Shown here piece by piece: positions 16,163 to 23,633 of a stretch of DNA of 64,000 nucleotides (position 1 is the stretch's first letter; each line of letters opens with the position of its first letter). The stretch lies in contig NZ_QCYM01000001.1 in NCBI RefSeq assembly GCF_003075075.1, positions 62,001-126,000 of the forward strand. Reading direction: 5' to 3'. Source of the stretch: Labrenzia sp. 011. Its GTDB lineage: Bacteria; Pseudomonadota; Alphaproteobacteria; Rhizobiales; Stappiaceae. The notes below the pieces were generated by a model. That model saw only the letters and a program-made list of their open reading frames with translations, was not told the DNA's origin and searched no databases. The position numbers were made by a program, and so were the translations under genes.

Positions 16163-17119
16163 TTAACTCGCGGCCCGCCGTCCGGCCCGGCCGCCCCTGC
16201 GGCGTCCGCCCGTACCGGCAGGGGTTTCCTGCGCTGCGGCACTTGTGCCCGGAGCCGCCGGCTGATGATCCCGGTAGGTGGTGATCCATTGCTGGCAATT
16301 CGGATCGGTGCCGTTCAGGACATTCGCGGCGCGCACCGCCTCCATTTCCTGCGGACGGCAGGGGTTCATGATGGCGGACGTCATGCCGGCACCGATCACC
16401 ATCGGAATGAAGCCGGCGTTGATGCCGTGGCGGTGCGGCAGGCCGAAGGAGATGTTGGACAGGCCGCAGGTCGTATTGACCTTCAGTTCCTCGCGCAGGC
16501 GGCGCAGAAGATGGAAGACCTGCTTGCCGGCCGTTCCCATGGCGCCGATCGGCATCACCAGCGGGTCTACGACGATGTCATGTGCGGGGATGCCGTAATC
16601 GGCCGCGTGCTCGACGATCCTCTTGGCCACGGCAAAGCGCACGTCCGGGTCTTCGGAAATACCGGTCTCGTCATTGGAGATTGCGACAACCGGCACATTG
16701 TATTTCTTGATGAGCGGCAGGATCGCTTCCAGCTTTTCTATCTCACCCGTGACCGAATTGACCAGCGGGCGGCCCCTGGCGACCTCGAGCCCCGCCTTGA
16801 TCGCGGCGGAAACGGAGGAATCGATGGATAGGGGAACATCCGTAAGCTCTTGAACAATCTCAAGAGTCTTGACCATCAGGGGAGGCTCTGTCTCGTTCGG
16901 ATTGACCGCCGTCACACCGGCATTGATATCCAGCATGGTAGCGCCGGCAGCGACCTGGGCCAGCGCATCCGCCCTGACCGTGTCGAAATTGCCCTCGATC
17001 ATTTCGGCGGCCAGCTTCTTGCGTCCGGTCGGATTGATCCGCTCCCCGATGACGCAGAACGGCTGGTCGAAGCCGATGATGACTTCCTTGGTGGCGGAGG
17101 CGACGAGGGTGCGTGTCAT
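16163..17119 (-). CDS. Methyltetrahydrofolate:corrinoid methyltransferase (pterin-binding family)
   Basis: A 318-residue TIM-barrel protein of the pterin-binding family (AcsE/MtgA/MetH-middle-domain type). It has CVIGERINPTGRKKL at residues 22-36, MLDINAG, PLSIDSS, NSVTGE, VVAISNDETG and NTTCGLSNISFGLP, the folate-binding signature of these methyltransferases. It would move a methyl group between the corrinoid protein and tetrahydrofolate. The last 35 residues form a low-complexity tail rich in Gly, Ala and Arg (GGRRRGGRAGRRAAS), beyond the usual family end. Its ATG directly follows the stop codon of the MTHFR-like gene (TAAATG), indicating coupled translation. Confidence 0.88.
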   Translation of the reverse strand: MTRTLVASATKEVIIGFDQPFCVIGERINPTGRKKLAAEMIEGNFDTVRADALAQVAAGATMLDINAGVTAVNPNETEPPLMVKTLEIVQELTDVPLSIDSSVSAAIKAGLEVARGRPLVNSVTGEIEKLEAILPLIKKYNVPVVAISNDETGISEDPDVRFAVAKRIVEHAADYGIPAHDIVVDPLVMPIGAMGTAGKQVFHLLRRLREELKVNTTCGLSNISFGLPHRHGINAGFIPMVIGAGMTSAIMNPCRPQEMEAVRAANVLNGTDPNCQQWITTYRDHQPAAPGTSAAAQETPAGTGGRRRGGRAGRRAAS

Positions 17120-18013
17120 TTAGGCGCTCTCAGTGACGGTCAGGGATGAGGAAGGCGAGCAAAAAGACCAGCTCTTGCGGGCATGGAGCCAGTTGGCGGT
17201 CTTTTCGATGCCGCCGAACGGATAGACATGGATCTGCGCAAGCTGGCATTCCGGCTGGCTCATGAGGCGGTTCTCGAGCGGATCGACCATGGTTTCCGGA
17301 TCATAGCCCGCCATCAGGGAAACGACGGCACCGCCGCGCTTCTTGAGAAAGTTCAGCGAGTTCTCGACCCCGGCGAAGGCTGCGTATTTGAGCAGTGTCG
17401 TCATCTTGGCCGGTCCGGCTACGCCGACGTGAACCGGAAACCTGTTGCCCCAGGCGCGCAGTTCGTCCAGCCACAGGCTGACACGGTGCGGATCGAAGCC
17501 GAACTGGGTGACGATCCGGAACTCCGCGTCGCTTCCAGCGGCGATCTCGTGCTTGCGAGTGAGGAAGGACCGGATCACCTCCGGACGGATATCTGGCGCG
17601 CCCTCCGGGTGGCCGGCGACGGCGATCTTGAGGATTCCCAGCCTGTCGAAGAGACCGGATTCCAGGAGGTCGACCGACGAGGTGAGGGGGCCGGGAGTTT
17701 CCGCTTCGCCGGCGATCGCCAGGACTTCGGTGACGCCGGCCTCCAGAACGAGACGCTTGATCCGGCGCTCGAAAGCCGCGAAATCCGGATAGCGCCGCGC
17801 GGCCATATGCGGCACGGCGACAAGGCTGTTTTCGTTCAGCGTGCGGGCCGCGGCAACGATCATGTCTTCCGGCGCGTTGCCCAGATCCGTGACATAGACC
17901 TGCGTGCCTGCGGGAATATGGGCGAGCAGTTCGGTCTTCTCGACCACCTGCCTGGGGGACATTTCGGTGGAGGCGGCAAGCCGCCCGGTCGCCGACGGGT
18001 GCTGATCACTCAT
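17120..18013 (-). CDS. Methylenetetrahydrofolate reductase-like protein
   Basis: A 297-residue protein of the MTHFR (MetF) TIM-barrel family. Segments VTDLGNAPEDMIVAAARTLNE, VAVPHMAARRYPDFAAFERRI, VTEVLAIAGEAETPGPLTSSVDLLESGLF and VTQFGFDPHRVSLWLDELRAWG, then VHVGVAGPAKMTTLLKYA, are the MTHFR layout with the FAD and folate regions in diverged form. It would interconvert 5-methyl- and 5,10-methylene-THF, here probably oxidising methyl groups delivered by the corrinoid system. The start at 18013 overlaps the stop of the upstream gene by eight bases, and the downstream gene starts immediately after its stop. It is not the housekeeping MetF by sequence. Confidence 0.83.
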   Translation of the reverse strand: MSDQHPSATGRLAASTEMSPRQVVEKTELLAHIPAGTQVYVTDLGNAPEDMIVAAARTLNENSLVAVPHMAARRYPDFAAFERRIKRLVLEAGVTEVLAIAGEAETPGPLTSSVDLLESGLFDRLGILKIAVAGHPEGAPDIRPEVIRSFLTRKHEIAAGSDAEFRIVTQFGFDPHRVSLWLDELRAWGNRFPVHVGVAGPAKMTTLLKYAAFAGVENSLNFLKKRGGAVVSLMAGYDPETMVDPLENRLMSQPECQLAQIHVYPFGGIEKTANWLHARKSWSFCSPSSSLTVTESA

Positions 18014-18308
18014 TTTCCGTGCCTCCGCTTGCAAGCAGGGTTTTCAATCGCTCTTTGGGGTATGCGGCAACCATGTCGTTCAGGGCGGCTTCCGCTTCGG
18101 CCTCGAGATCGTCGGAGACATCGACCGGTGCGGCGCGGCGCCATTCGGCCATATAGGCGTCGCTGTCCTTCGCACCGCTGCGCATGGCACAGGCGTCGAT
18201 CGCTTCCATGAACACCGGCGGCATTTCGCGGCGCGCGGACTTGCGACCCTTTTTCACCAGGATCTGTGCCGGGATATCCCGCCAGTAGACAATGATCTTC
18301 TGCGCCAT
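18006..18308 (-). CDS. 'Virulence factor' family small protein (PF13769-like)
   Basis: A 100-residue soluble protein beginning MAQKIIVYWRDIPAQILVKKG, with RRAAPVDVSDDLEAEAEAALNDMVAAYPKERLKTLL near the end. The YWRDIPAQ and GRKSARREMP segments are typical of a small family annotated as virulence factor, regularly found inside alphaproteobacterial corrinoid methyltransferase operons. Its function is unknown; the name is historical and says nothing about virulence here. It overlaps the MTHFR-like gene by eight bases, so the two are translationally coupled, suggesting a folate- or corrinoid-related job. Confidence 0.8.
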   Translation of the reverse strand: MAQKIIVYWRDIPAQILVKKGRKSARREMPPVFMEAIDACAMRSGAKDSDAYMAEWRRAAPVDVSDDLEAEAEAALNDMVAAYPKERLKTLLASGGTENE

Positions 18309-18340
18309 GGTCTTTTCATCCCCTTGAGAATATCAATGCA

Positions 18341-18356
18341 GGAAACGCAGGTTTCC
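18341..18356. promoter_or_regulatory. GGAAAC-n4-GTTTCC palindrome inside the corrinoid operon
   Basis: A perfect six-base inverted repeat with a four-base spacer (gcag) lies in the 113-base gap between DUF1638 and the virulence-factor gene. The same half sites recur upstream of fhs (22348-22367, spacer gacg) and of kbl (23539-23552, spacer aa). It may be an operator or an mRNA processing hairpin within the operon. Confidence 0.4.
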
Positions 18357-18421
18357 GGTCGGCCCGATAGCGGCAGAAACACGTGAAAAACCGACTTGTC
18401 CAAAGGCGTTTGCAGGATGTT

Positions 18422-19069
18422 TCAGGTTCGGGCGCCGGTTTCCAGGAACGGAGCCAGCAGGCCGTATCCGGTGCGGCGCATCTCGAAAGGCAGGCTCAGA
18501 CGCTCGGCGGCCTGCCGGGCGGCCTCTTCCAGGGCGGGGTCGTCGGTCTGGGCGAGGTAGAGCACCCGTGTGTAATGGGCGAAATACATGTCTCGCAGCT
18601 GCGGATGCCAGTCGAGGCCGAGCGGTTCGATCACCATGGTCTGGAAATGCCGGGCGAGGAAATCCGTCAGATAGAAGGTTCCCAGCTGGTCATCCTCCAT
18701 CCGGTCGAAGGCTTCCGGTTCGGAAAAGAAGGCGTAGCAATGGGCGCCCGCGATCCGGCGTGCGCCGGTTTCCTCCAGCACCTGGTCGAGAAGGCCGCCG
18801 GTGCCGCAATCGCCATAAGCCACCAGTATGTCCGAATAGGCGTCCCGGTTCGCCAGGATCGTGCGACGCACCTCGCCCGGAATCTTCTCCGGCGAATTGT
18901 GCAGCTTGGCGGGCAGGCAGGTCAGGTCGATATGGTCCAGACCGTTCATGTTGCGGATGGCGACGATTTCCCGTGCAAGGGCGCCGCAGGCAATGACGAG
19001 CACACGACCGATTTCATCGTCCGCGCCATAATCGCCATCAACCGGAAAAAGAGGCTCCCCCGCATTCAT
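18422..19069 (-). CDS. DUF1638 protein of the corrinoid operon
   Basis: A 215-residue soluble protein. It contains VLVIACGALAREIVAIRNMN near residue 25, LPAKLHNSPEKIP, the cysteine-rich VAYGDCGTGGLLDQVLEE and GAHCYAFFSEPEAFDRMEDDQLGTFYLTDFLARHF. These blocks identify DUF1638, a family of unknown function that accompanies methyltransferase corrinoid genes. The conserved Cys, His and Glu residues suggest metal or cofactor binding, which is inference. ATG 19069 was chosen because AGGAGG lies eight bases upstream; an earlier ATG at 19090 would place that site inside the gene. The gene begins 26 bases after the corrinoid protein stop codon. Confidence 0.82.
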   Translation of the reverse strand: MNAGEPLFPVDGDYGADDEIGRVLVIACGALAREIVAIRNMNGLDHIDLTCLPAKLHNSPEKIPGEVRRTILANRDAYSDILVAYGDCGTGGLLDQVLEETGARRIAGAHCYAFFSEPEAFDRMEDDQLGTFYLTDFLARHFQTMVIEPLGLDWHPQLRDMYFAHYTRVLYLAQTDDPALEEAARQAAERLSLPFEMRRTGYGLLAPFLETGART

Positions 19070-19095
19070 ATCGGCAGCCTCCTGGAACATGGTCG

Positions 19096-19797
19096 CTAAC
19101 CCTTGTTGGCAAGCCGGTTGTGACGCCGGGCGATCAGGTCCTTGGCCATTTCCACCGCGACCGCCGCATCCCGGCAATAGCCGTCCGCACCGACCGCGTC
19201 GCCGAATTCCTGGTTCAGCGGCGCGCCGCCGACGAGCACGATATAATCGTCCCGGATGCCCTTGGCCTTCATCTCGTCGATGACGACCTTCATGTAGGGC
19301 ATGGTGGTGGTCAGCAGGGCGGACATGCCGACGATGTCGGGCTGATGTTCCTCGATGGCCGCCAGATAGTTCTCGACCGGATTGTTGATGCCGATGTCGA
19401 TCACCTCGAAGCCGGCGCCTTCCATCATCATGGACACCAGGTTCTTGCCGATGTCGTGGATGTCGCCCTTGACGGTGCCGATCACCATCTTGCCGACCTT
19501 GGGCGCGCCGGTTTCCACCAGCAGCGGGCGCAGGATGCCCATGCCCGCCTTCATGGCATTGGCCGACAGCAGCACTTCGGGCACGAAGAGAATGCCGTCG
19601 CGGAAGTCGATCCCGACGATCCGCATGCCTTCCACGAGGGCCTTGGTCAGAACGTCATAGGGGGTCCAGCCGCGTTCCAGCAGGATATTGACCCCTTCCT
19701 CGATTTCCTCCTGCAGACCGTCATAGAGGTCGTCATGCATCTGTTCGACGAGTTCGTCGTCGGACAGGGAGGCGAGATCGATATCGTCATCGGACAT
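19096..19797 (-). CDS. Corrinoid (cobalamin-binding) methyl-carrier protein, MtgC/MttC-like
   Basis: A 233-residue two-domain protein. The N-terminal helical cap (residues about 10-95) is the B12-binding cap family, with WTPYDVLTKALVEGMRIVGIDFRDGILFVPEVLLSANAM. The C-terminal Rossmann domain has the DxHxxG cobalt-ligand motif GDIHDIGKN (Asp112, His114, Gly117), then SALLTTTMPYMKVV and VGGAPLNQEFGDAVGADGY. It would carry the methyl group between a substrate methyltransferase and the methyl-THF methyltransferase. It is first in the operon; GGAG lies six bases before ATG 19797. The cognate MttB/MtgB-type partner, often upstream, is not present in the window. Confidence 0.92.
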   Translation of the reverse strand: MSDDDIDLASLSDDELVEQMHDDLYDGLQEEIEEGVNILLERGWTPYDVLTKALVEGMRIVGIDFRDGILFVPEVLLSANAMKAGMGILRPLLVETGAPKVGKMVIGTVKGDIHDIGKNLVSMMMEGAGFEVIDIGINNPVENYLAAIEEHQPDIVGMSALLTTTMPYMKVVIDEMKAKGIRDDYIVLVGGAPLNQEFGDAVGADGYCRDAAVAVEMAKDLIARRHNRLANKG

Positions 19798-19876
19798 AGG
19801 CAGCTCCAGCAAGGCGCATCAAGGCCATCAACTAAAAAACCTTATGCTGCAACCTGGATTAGTCGATATCCTCATT

Positions 19877-19893
19877 ACGACACGGCTAGTCGT
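19877..19893. promoter_or_regulatory. Inverted repeat in the corrinoid operon promoter region
   Basis: ACGAC-n7-GTCGT lies about 80 bases upstream of the corrinoid protein start, in the region shared with the divergent orphan gene. It is a candidate operator only; the arms are short and no regulator is assigned. Confidence 0.25.
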
Positions 19894-19988
19894 TTTCGCG
19901 ACAGCATGTCCGTTGTGAAATTCTTGAAAAGACACGCGCTCGACATAGCGGTGTTAACAATTTGTTTTTTAAAGGAAACAGAGCGAGC

Positions 19989-20510
19989 ATGGCCGAAAAC
20001 ATGAACTGGAAAATAGTAGCTTTTGAAAATAAGTTAGGTGTTCCTCGTTCCGTCTATATTTCAAACCGCCAAAAATCCATGCAATTCGGAGCTCTTGGCG
20101 AGGCGCTCAGCCACATTTCCTCCGAATTGTATGAGAGAGCTCTTCGGGCTCATCTGATAAAGCAGTTCGAGGATTCAGCCTTCCAAGCATCCGTCAAAAA
20201 ACGATTGGATGAAAGATCAGGGCTCGGTGTACTAATCGTGGTTGGCTACCACGTGACAATGAGTTCCGGTGGCCCTCGATATCAGAACGTTCGGGTAACT
20301 TTGGGGCCATCTGCGCCATCTGCGTTTGTTGCCATCCAATGGAATGACGCGCAGGGTTACATCGTGCCAGATCTTTCGCCAGCTCGATATAAGCAGGAGT
20401 ACATGTGGTTGGAGCCGACTGGCTTGGATATGAATAGGGTTTTCCGACACCAGCTTCCCAAGGACATCTGTGGATTCTCTGAGTACATGTTCAATGAGTT
20501 GATGCCTTGA
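19989..20510 (+). CDS. Hypothetical protein, low-GC orphan
   Basis: A 173-residue soluble protein beginning MAENMNWKIVAFENKLGVPR (the frame also allows TTG 19962 or ATG 20001). It contains FGALGEALSHISSELYERALRAHLIKQF, then a beta-rich part (SGLGVLIVVGYHVTMSSGG, ARYKQEYMWLEPTGLDMNRVF). I do not recognise the family. Its base composition and codon choice are visibly more AT-rich than its neighbours (AAA, TTT, ATA and AGT are common). It lies on the opposite strand between fhs and the corrinoid operon, which are normally close. This suggests a recent insertion. A weak AAAGGA lies 14 bases upstream of the ATG. Confidence 0.62.
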   Translation: MAENMNWKIVAFENKLGVPRSVYISNRQKSMQFGALGEALSHISSELYERALRAHLIKQFEDSAFQASVKKRLDERSGLGVLIVVGYHVTMSSGGPRYQNVRVTLGPSAPSAFVAIQWNDAQGYIVPDLSPARYKQEYMWLEPTGLDMNRVFRHQLPKDICGFSEYMFNELMP

Positions 20511-20547
20511 CGCCAAGATCAATCGGGCTGTTTGGGTACCTGAAAAC

Positions 20548-22218
20548 TTAAAACAGACCGACGATCTGTCCGTCGTCATCCAGACCGATATGGTTGGCCG
20601 ACGGCACGCTCGGCAGGCCGGGCATGGTCATGATGTCGCCGCAGATGGCGACGATGAAGCCGGCGCCGGCGGCCAGGCGCACTTCGCGCACCGGCACGCT
20701 GTGGCCGGTCGGAGCGCCGCGCAGGTGCGGGTCTGTCGAAAAGGAATACTGGGTCTTGGCCATGCACACCGGCAGATGGCCGAACCCGTCGGCCTCCCAG
20801 CGGCTGAGCTGATCGCGCACGGTCTTGTCCGCCAGAACCTCGTCGGCCCGGTAGATCCGCTTGGCAACGGTTTCGATCTTCTCGAACAGGGACAGGGTGT
20901 CGTCGTAGAGCGGGGCGAACTGGGCCGTGCCGCTTTCGGCGAGCGCCGCGACATGTCCTGCCAGATCCTCTGTGCCCGCGGAGCCGTCGGCCCAGTGGGT
21001 GGCGAGGATCGCCTCGACGCCGAGTTCGGCGCAATAGTCTTTCACCGCCCGGACCTCCGCCTCCGTGTCCGCCGTGAAGTGGTTGATGGCCACAACCGCT
21101 GGAACGCCGAACTGCTTGATGTTCTCGATGTGCCGGCCGAGGTTGGCGCAGCCTTTGAGAACGGCCTGCACGTTCTCGGCCGCCAGGTCATCCTTGCCGA
21201 CGCCGCCATTCATCTTCAGCGCCCGGATGGTCGCGACGATGACTGCGGCATCCGGATGCAGTCCGGCCTTGCGGCACTTGATGTCGAAGAATTTCTCCGC
21301 GCCCAGGTCGGCACCGAATCCGGCTTCGGTGACAACGAAGTCGGCCAGTTTCAGGGCGGTTCTGGTGGCGGTGACCGAGTTGCAGCCATGGGCGATATTG
21401 GCGAAGGGGCCGCCGTGGATGAAGGCCGGGTTGTTTTCCAGAGTCTGGACCAGGTTCGGCTGCAGCGCTTCCTTCAGGAGAACGGTCATGGCACCGTCCG
21501 CTTCCAGTTCCCGGGCGGTCACCGCAGTGCGGTCGCGCCGGTAGGCGACGATGATGTTGCCCAGGCGCCGCTGCAGGTCTTCCAGATCGGTCGCCAGGCA
21601 CAGGATCGCCATGATTTCCGAAGCCACGGTGATGTCGAACCCGGATTCGCGCGGGAAACCGTTGGCGACACCTCCGAGCGAACAGACGATGGAGCGAAGC
21701 GCCCGGTCGTTCATGTCCAGGACGCGGCGCCAGGTGACCCGGCGCTGGTCAATGTCCAGCGCATTGCCCCAGTAGATATGATTTTCGATCAGCGCCGCGA
21801 GCAGGTTGTGGGCCGAGGTTATGGCATGAAAATCACCGGTGAAATGCAGGTTGATGTCTTCCATCGGCACGACCTGGGCATGGCCGCCGCCCGCCGCGCC
21901 CCCCTTCATTCCGAAACACGGGCCGAGCGAAGGCTCCCGCAGGCAGATCATCGCGTTCCTGCCGATCCGGTTGAGCCCGTCGCCAAGGCCGACGGTGGTG
22001 GTGGTCTTGCCTTCGCCGGCCGGGGTCGGGTTGATGGCCGTGACCAGGATCAGCTTGCCGTCCTTTCGGCCATTCAGGTCTTTGAGGAAATCCGCGGAGA
22101 TCTTGGCCTTCGTGCGGCCATAGGGCAGGAGCGCTTCATCGGGAATATTCAGCCGCGCGCCGATTTCAAAGATGGGTTTCATGCTGGCGGCACGGGCAAT
22201 GTCGATGTCGCTGGCCAT
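20548..22218 (-). CDS. fhs: Formate--tetrahydrofolate ligase
   Basis: A 556-residue enzyme, the usual family length, that makes 10-formyl-THF from formate, THF and ATP (or runs in reverse, yielding ATP and formate). The ATP-binding loop is [24 protein letters not shown] near residue 65, followed by [36 protein letters not shown] and the terminal [35 protein letters not shown] lies nine bases before ATG 22218. It probably completes oxidation of methyl groups from the corrinoid operon to formate, or supplies formyl groups for biosynthesis. A palindrome lies 130 bases upstream. Confidence 0.97.
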   Translation of the reverse strand: MASDIDIARAASMKPIFEIGARLNIPDEALLPYGRTKAKISADFLKDLNGRKDGKLILVTAINPTPAGEGKTTTTVGLGDGLNRIGRNAMICLREPSLGPCFGMKGGAAGGGHAQVVPMEDINLHFTGDFHAITSAHNLLAALIENHIYWGNALDIDQRRVTWRRVLDMNDRALRSIVCSLGGVANGFPRESGFDITVASEIMAILCLATDLEDLQRRLGNIIVAYRRDRTAVTARELEADGAMTVLLKEALQPNLVQTLENNPAFIHGGPFANIAHGCNSVTATRTALKLADFVVTEAGFGADLGAEKFFDIKCRKAGLHPDAAVIVATIRALKMNGGVGKDDLAAENVQAVLKGCANLGRHIENIKQFGVPAVVAINHFTADTEAEVRAVKDYCAELGVEAILATHWADGSAGTEDLAGHVAALAESGTAQFAPLYDDTLSLFEKIETVAKRIYRADEVLADKTVRDQLSRWEADGFGHLPVCMAKTQYSFSTDPHLRGAPTGHSVPVREVRLAAGAGFIVAICGDIMTMPGLPSVPSANHIGLDDDGQIVGLF

Positions 22219-22347
22219 GGGGTGTTGCTCCAAGCGTTTCCGGATTTTTATCGGGGGTGAGTGGTACGAGACTGCTTTGCTCCCCTTTGTATAAACGCTA
22301 CGGGCGAGCGCGGTGCAGCAATTGTTTCATATGCGACAGGCTGGGCT

Positions 22348-22367
22348 CCGGAAACGACGGTTTCCGG
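22348..22367. promoter_or_regulatory. CCGGAAAC-n4-GTTTCCGG palindrome upstream of fhs
   Basis: A perfect eight-base inverted repeat with a four-base spacer (gacg), 130 bases upstream of the fhs start and downstream of the small membrane protein gene on the same strand. It shares its core with the repeats at 18341-18356 and 23539-23552. It could be an operator or, less likely, a weak terminator, because no T-run follows on either strand. Confidence 0.45.
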
Positions 22368-22456
22368 CAACTTCAGGTGAAGCCGATATCTCCGGCCGGC
22401 AGGAGTGGCCACACCGTCGCGACGCCGCGCAATCGGTCTGGCCGGCTCCCCGGCGG

Positions 22457-22825
22457 TCAGTGCGCCCTGTGGCGAAGCACGGTGGTGAGAAACAGCAGCA
22501 TGGTGAGAACTGCAAGAACGGACCCGATCTTGGCGAGCGCTTCGCCATCCTCGTTGATGGCAAGCACGATGCCGGGCACCAGCACCAGGACGGTCAGAAG
22601 GGCCAGGACGAAATGAACGATGGCAAGGCGTCCTGACGCGGCCTTGGGGACGAGAGCGTAATAGGTACCGAAAACCGCCATTGCAACGAAGCCGATCAGA
22701 TTGAGATGCCCGTGGGCCGGTGCCAGGACGTGATCGGCAGTCATCGACATGTGAATGCCCCAGAGCATTCCGATCAGTGCAAAGATGACGGCGGACACAA
22801 AAAACATGCGTGGTATGAATGACAT
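22457..22825 (-). CDS. Small four-helix membrane protein resembling heme-copper oxidase subunit I
   Basis: A 122-residue protein with four predicted membrane helices (about residues 5-24, 35-55, 62-85 and 95-116). The sequence GIHMSMTADHVLAPAHGHLNLIGFVAMAVFGTYYALVP resembles the first helices of NorB/CcoN-type subunit I, including the HxHxNLxG heme-ligand-like motif. In Alphaproteobacteria such proteins are often annotated as cytochrome-c oxidase, but at this length it cannot be a complete oxidase and its role is unknown. AGGAGG lies eight bases before ATG 22825. It is divergent from the XRE-cupin regulator gene, with a 140-base shared promoter region. Confidence 0.72.
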   Translation of the reverse strand: MSFIPRMFFVSAVIFALIGMLWGIHMSMTADHVLAPAHGHLNLIGFVAMAVFGTYYALVPKAASGRLAIVHFVLALLTVLVLVPGIVLAINEDGEALAKIGSVLAVLTMLLFLTTVLRHRAH

Positions 22826-22936
22826 AATACTTCCCTCCTGAAAAAAATGCCGCGATGTCAATAATCCGTCCTCGCGGCACTCGTGAAAAATATCATGGTT
22901 TCCAGTGGTCCAGCTATTGAAAAAGAGCAATTGCAT

Positions 22937-22954
22937 AATCCGGCAGAACGGATT
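22937..22954. promoter_or_regulatory. Inverted repeat before the XRE-cupin gene
   Basis: AATCCG-n6-CGGATT lies 11 bases upstream of the regulator's ATG, where binding would block its own transcription or translation. It is a candidate autoregulatory operator, supported only by symmetry and position. Confidence 0.4.
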
Positions 22955-22965
22955 TTACTTCCGTC

Positions 22966-23526
22966 ATGACAGATAAGCATATCCTTTCGCGCCTGCCCGC
23001 CCGTCTCAGGAAAGCCCGCCGTGCCCAGGGGCTTTCGCTTGAGGCGGTTGAAAAGCTTTCGGGGGTCTCCCGCTCCATGGTGAGCCAGATCGAGCGCGGC
23101 GAATCCAATCCCACGGTCGCGACCCTGCTCAATCTCACCCGGGCGCTGAATGTTGATTTCGCCGGACTGCTCGGCGAGGAAACCGCCGAAGACCGGGTCG
23201 AGATCCTGCATGAAGACCAGACCCCGGCGCTGGACCGGACGGGGGACGGCTGCCGGATCCGTATTCTCTCGCCGCCGCAGGACGCCGGGCGCTACGAAGT
23301 CTACGAGTTGATATTTGCCGAGGGCGGCATGCTCGACAGCAAACCGCACGAGCGCGGAACGCGCGAGCAGCTGATCGCCGAGGACGGGCAGTTGCAGGTG
23401 ACCTCCGGCGTCGCCAGCGGCGTCATCAGCAAGGGCGACACCGCCCGCTACGCCGCCGACGTGCCCCATCGCATCGAGGCGGTGAACGGACCTGCCCGGG
23501 CCATATTGCTGGTGGTGAAAGTCTAG
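22966..23526 (+). CDS. XRE-family transcriptional regulator with C-terminal cupin
   Basis: A 186-residue regulator. The helix-turn-helix occupies about residues 10-66 (RLRKARRAQGLSLEAVEKLS, then GVSRSMVSQIERGESNPTVA), matching the XRE/HTH_3 pattern. The C-terminal cupin barrel (about 105-185) has YEVYELIFAEGGMLDSKPHERGTREQLI and a closing AADVPHRIEAVNGPARAILLVV, the small-ligand sensor fold seen in PuuR/SutR-like regulators. The ligand is unknown. It lies 107 bases upstream of kbl-tdh in the same direction, so control of threonine/glycine catabolism is likely, and the palindromes at 22937-22954 and 23539-23581 are candidate operators. Confidence 0.9.
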   Translation: MTDKHILSRLPARLRKARRAQGLSLEAVEKLSGVSRSMVSQIERGESNPTVATLLNLTRALNVDFAGLLGEETAEDRVEILHEDQTPALDRTGDGCRIRILSPPQDAGRYEVYELIFAEGGMLDSKPHERGTREQLIAEDGQLQVTSGVASGVISKGDTARYAADVPHRIEAVNGPARAILLVVKV

Positions 23527-23538
23527 GGTGTGATCTCC

Positions 23539-23581
23539 GGAAACAAGTTTCCGTCATATCGGAAATGGAATCTTTTATTCC
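23539..23581. promoter_or_regulatory. Cluster of inverted repeats in the kbl promoter
   Basis: Three overlapping or adjacent symmetrical sites lie between the regulator gene and kbl: GGAAAC-aa-GTTTCC (23539-23552), TTTCCG-n6-CGGAAA (23548-23565) and GGAAT-n5-ATTCC (23567-23581). They lie 50-95 bases upstream of the kbl GTG start. The first shares its half sites with the palindromes near fhs and inside the corrinoid operon. Confidence 0.5.
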
Positions 23582-23633
23582 GAATGAAAATCCGGCATAG
23601 TGGACAAAAGTTCCATCTTGACGGAGAAATCCC

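Noticed and set aside
14089..16284. A 731-codon plus-strand open frame
   Set aside because: It is the antisense shadow of the reductive activator gene in GC-rich DNA; no domain is recognisable.
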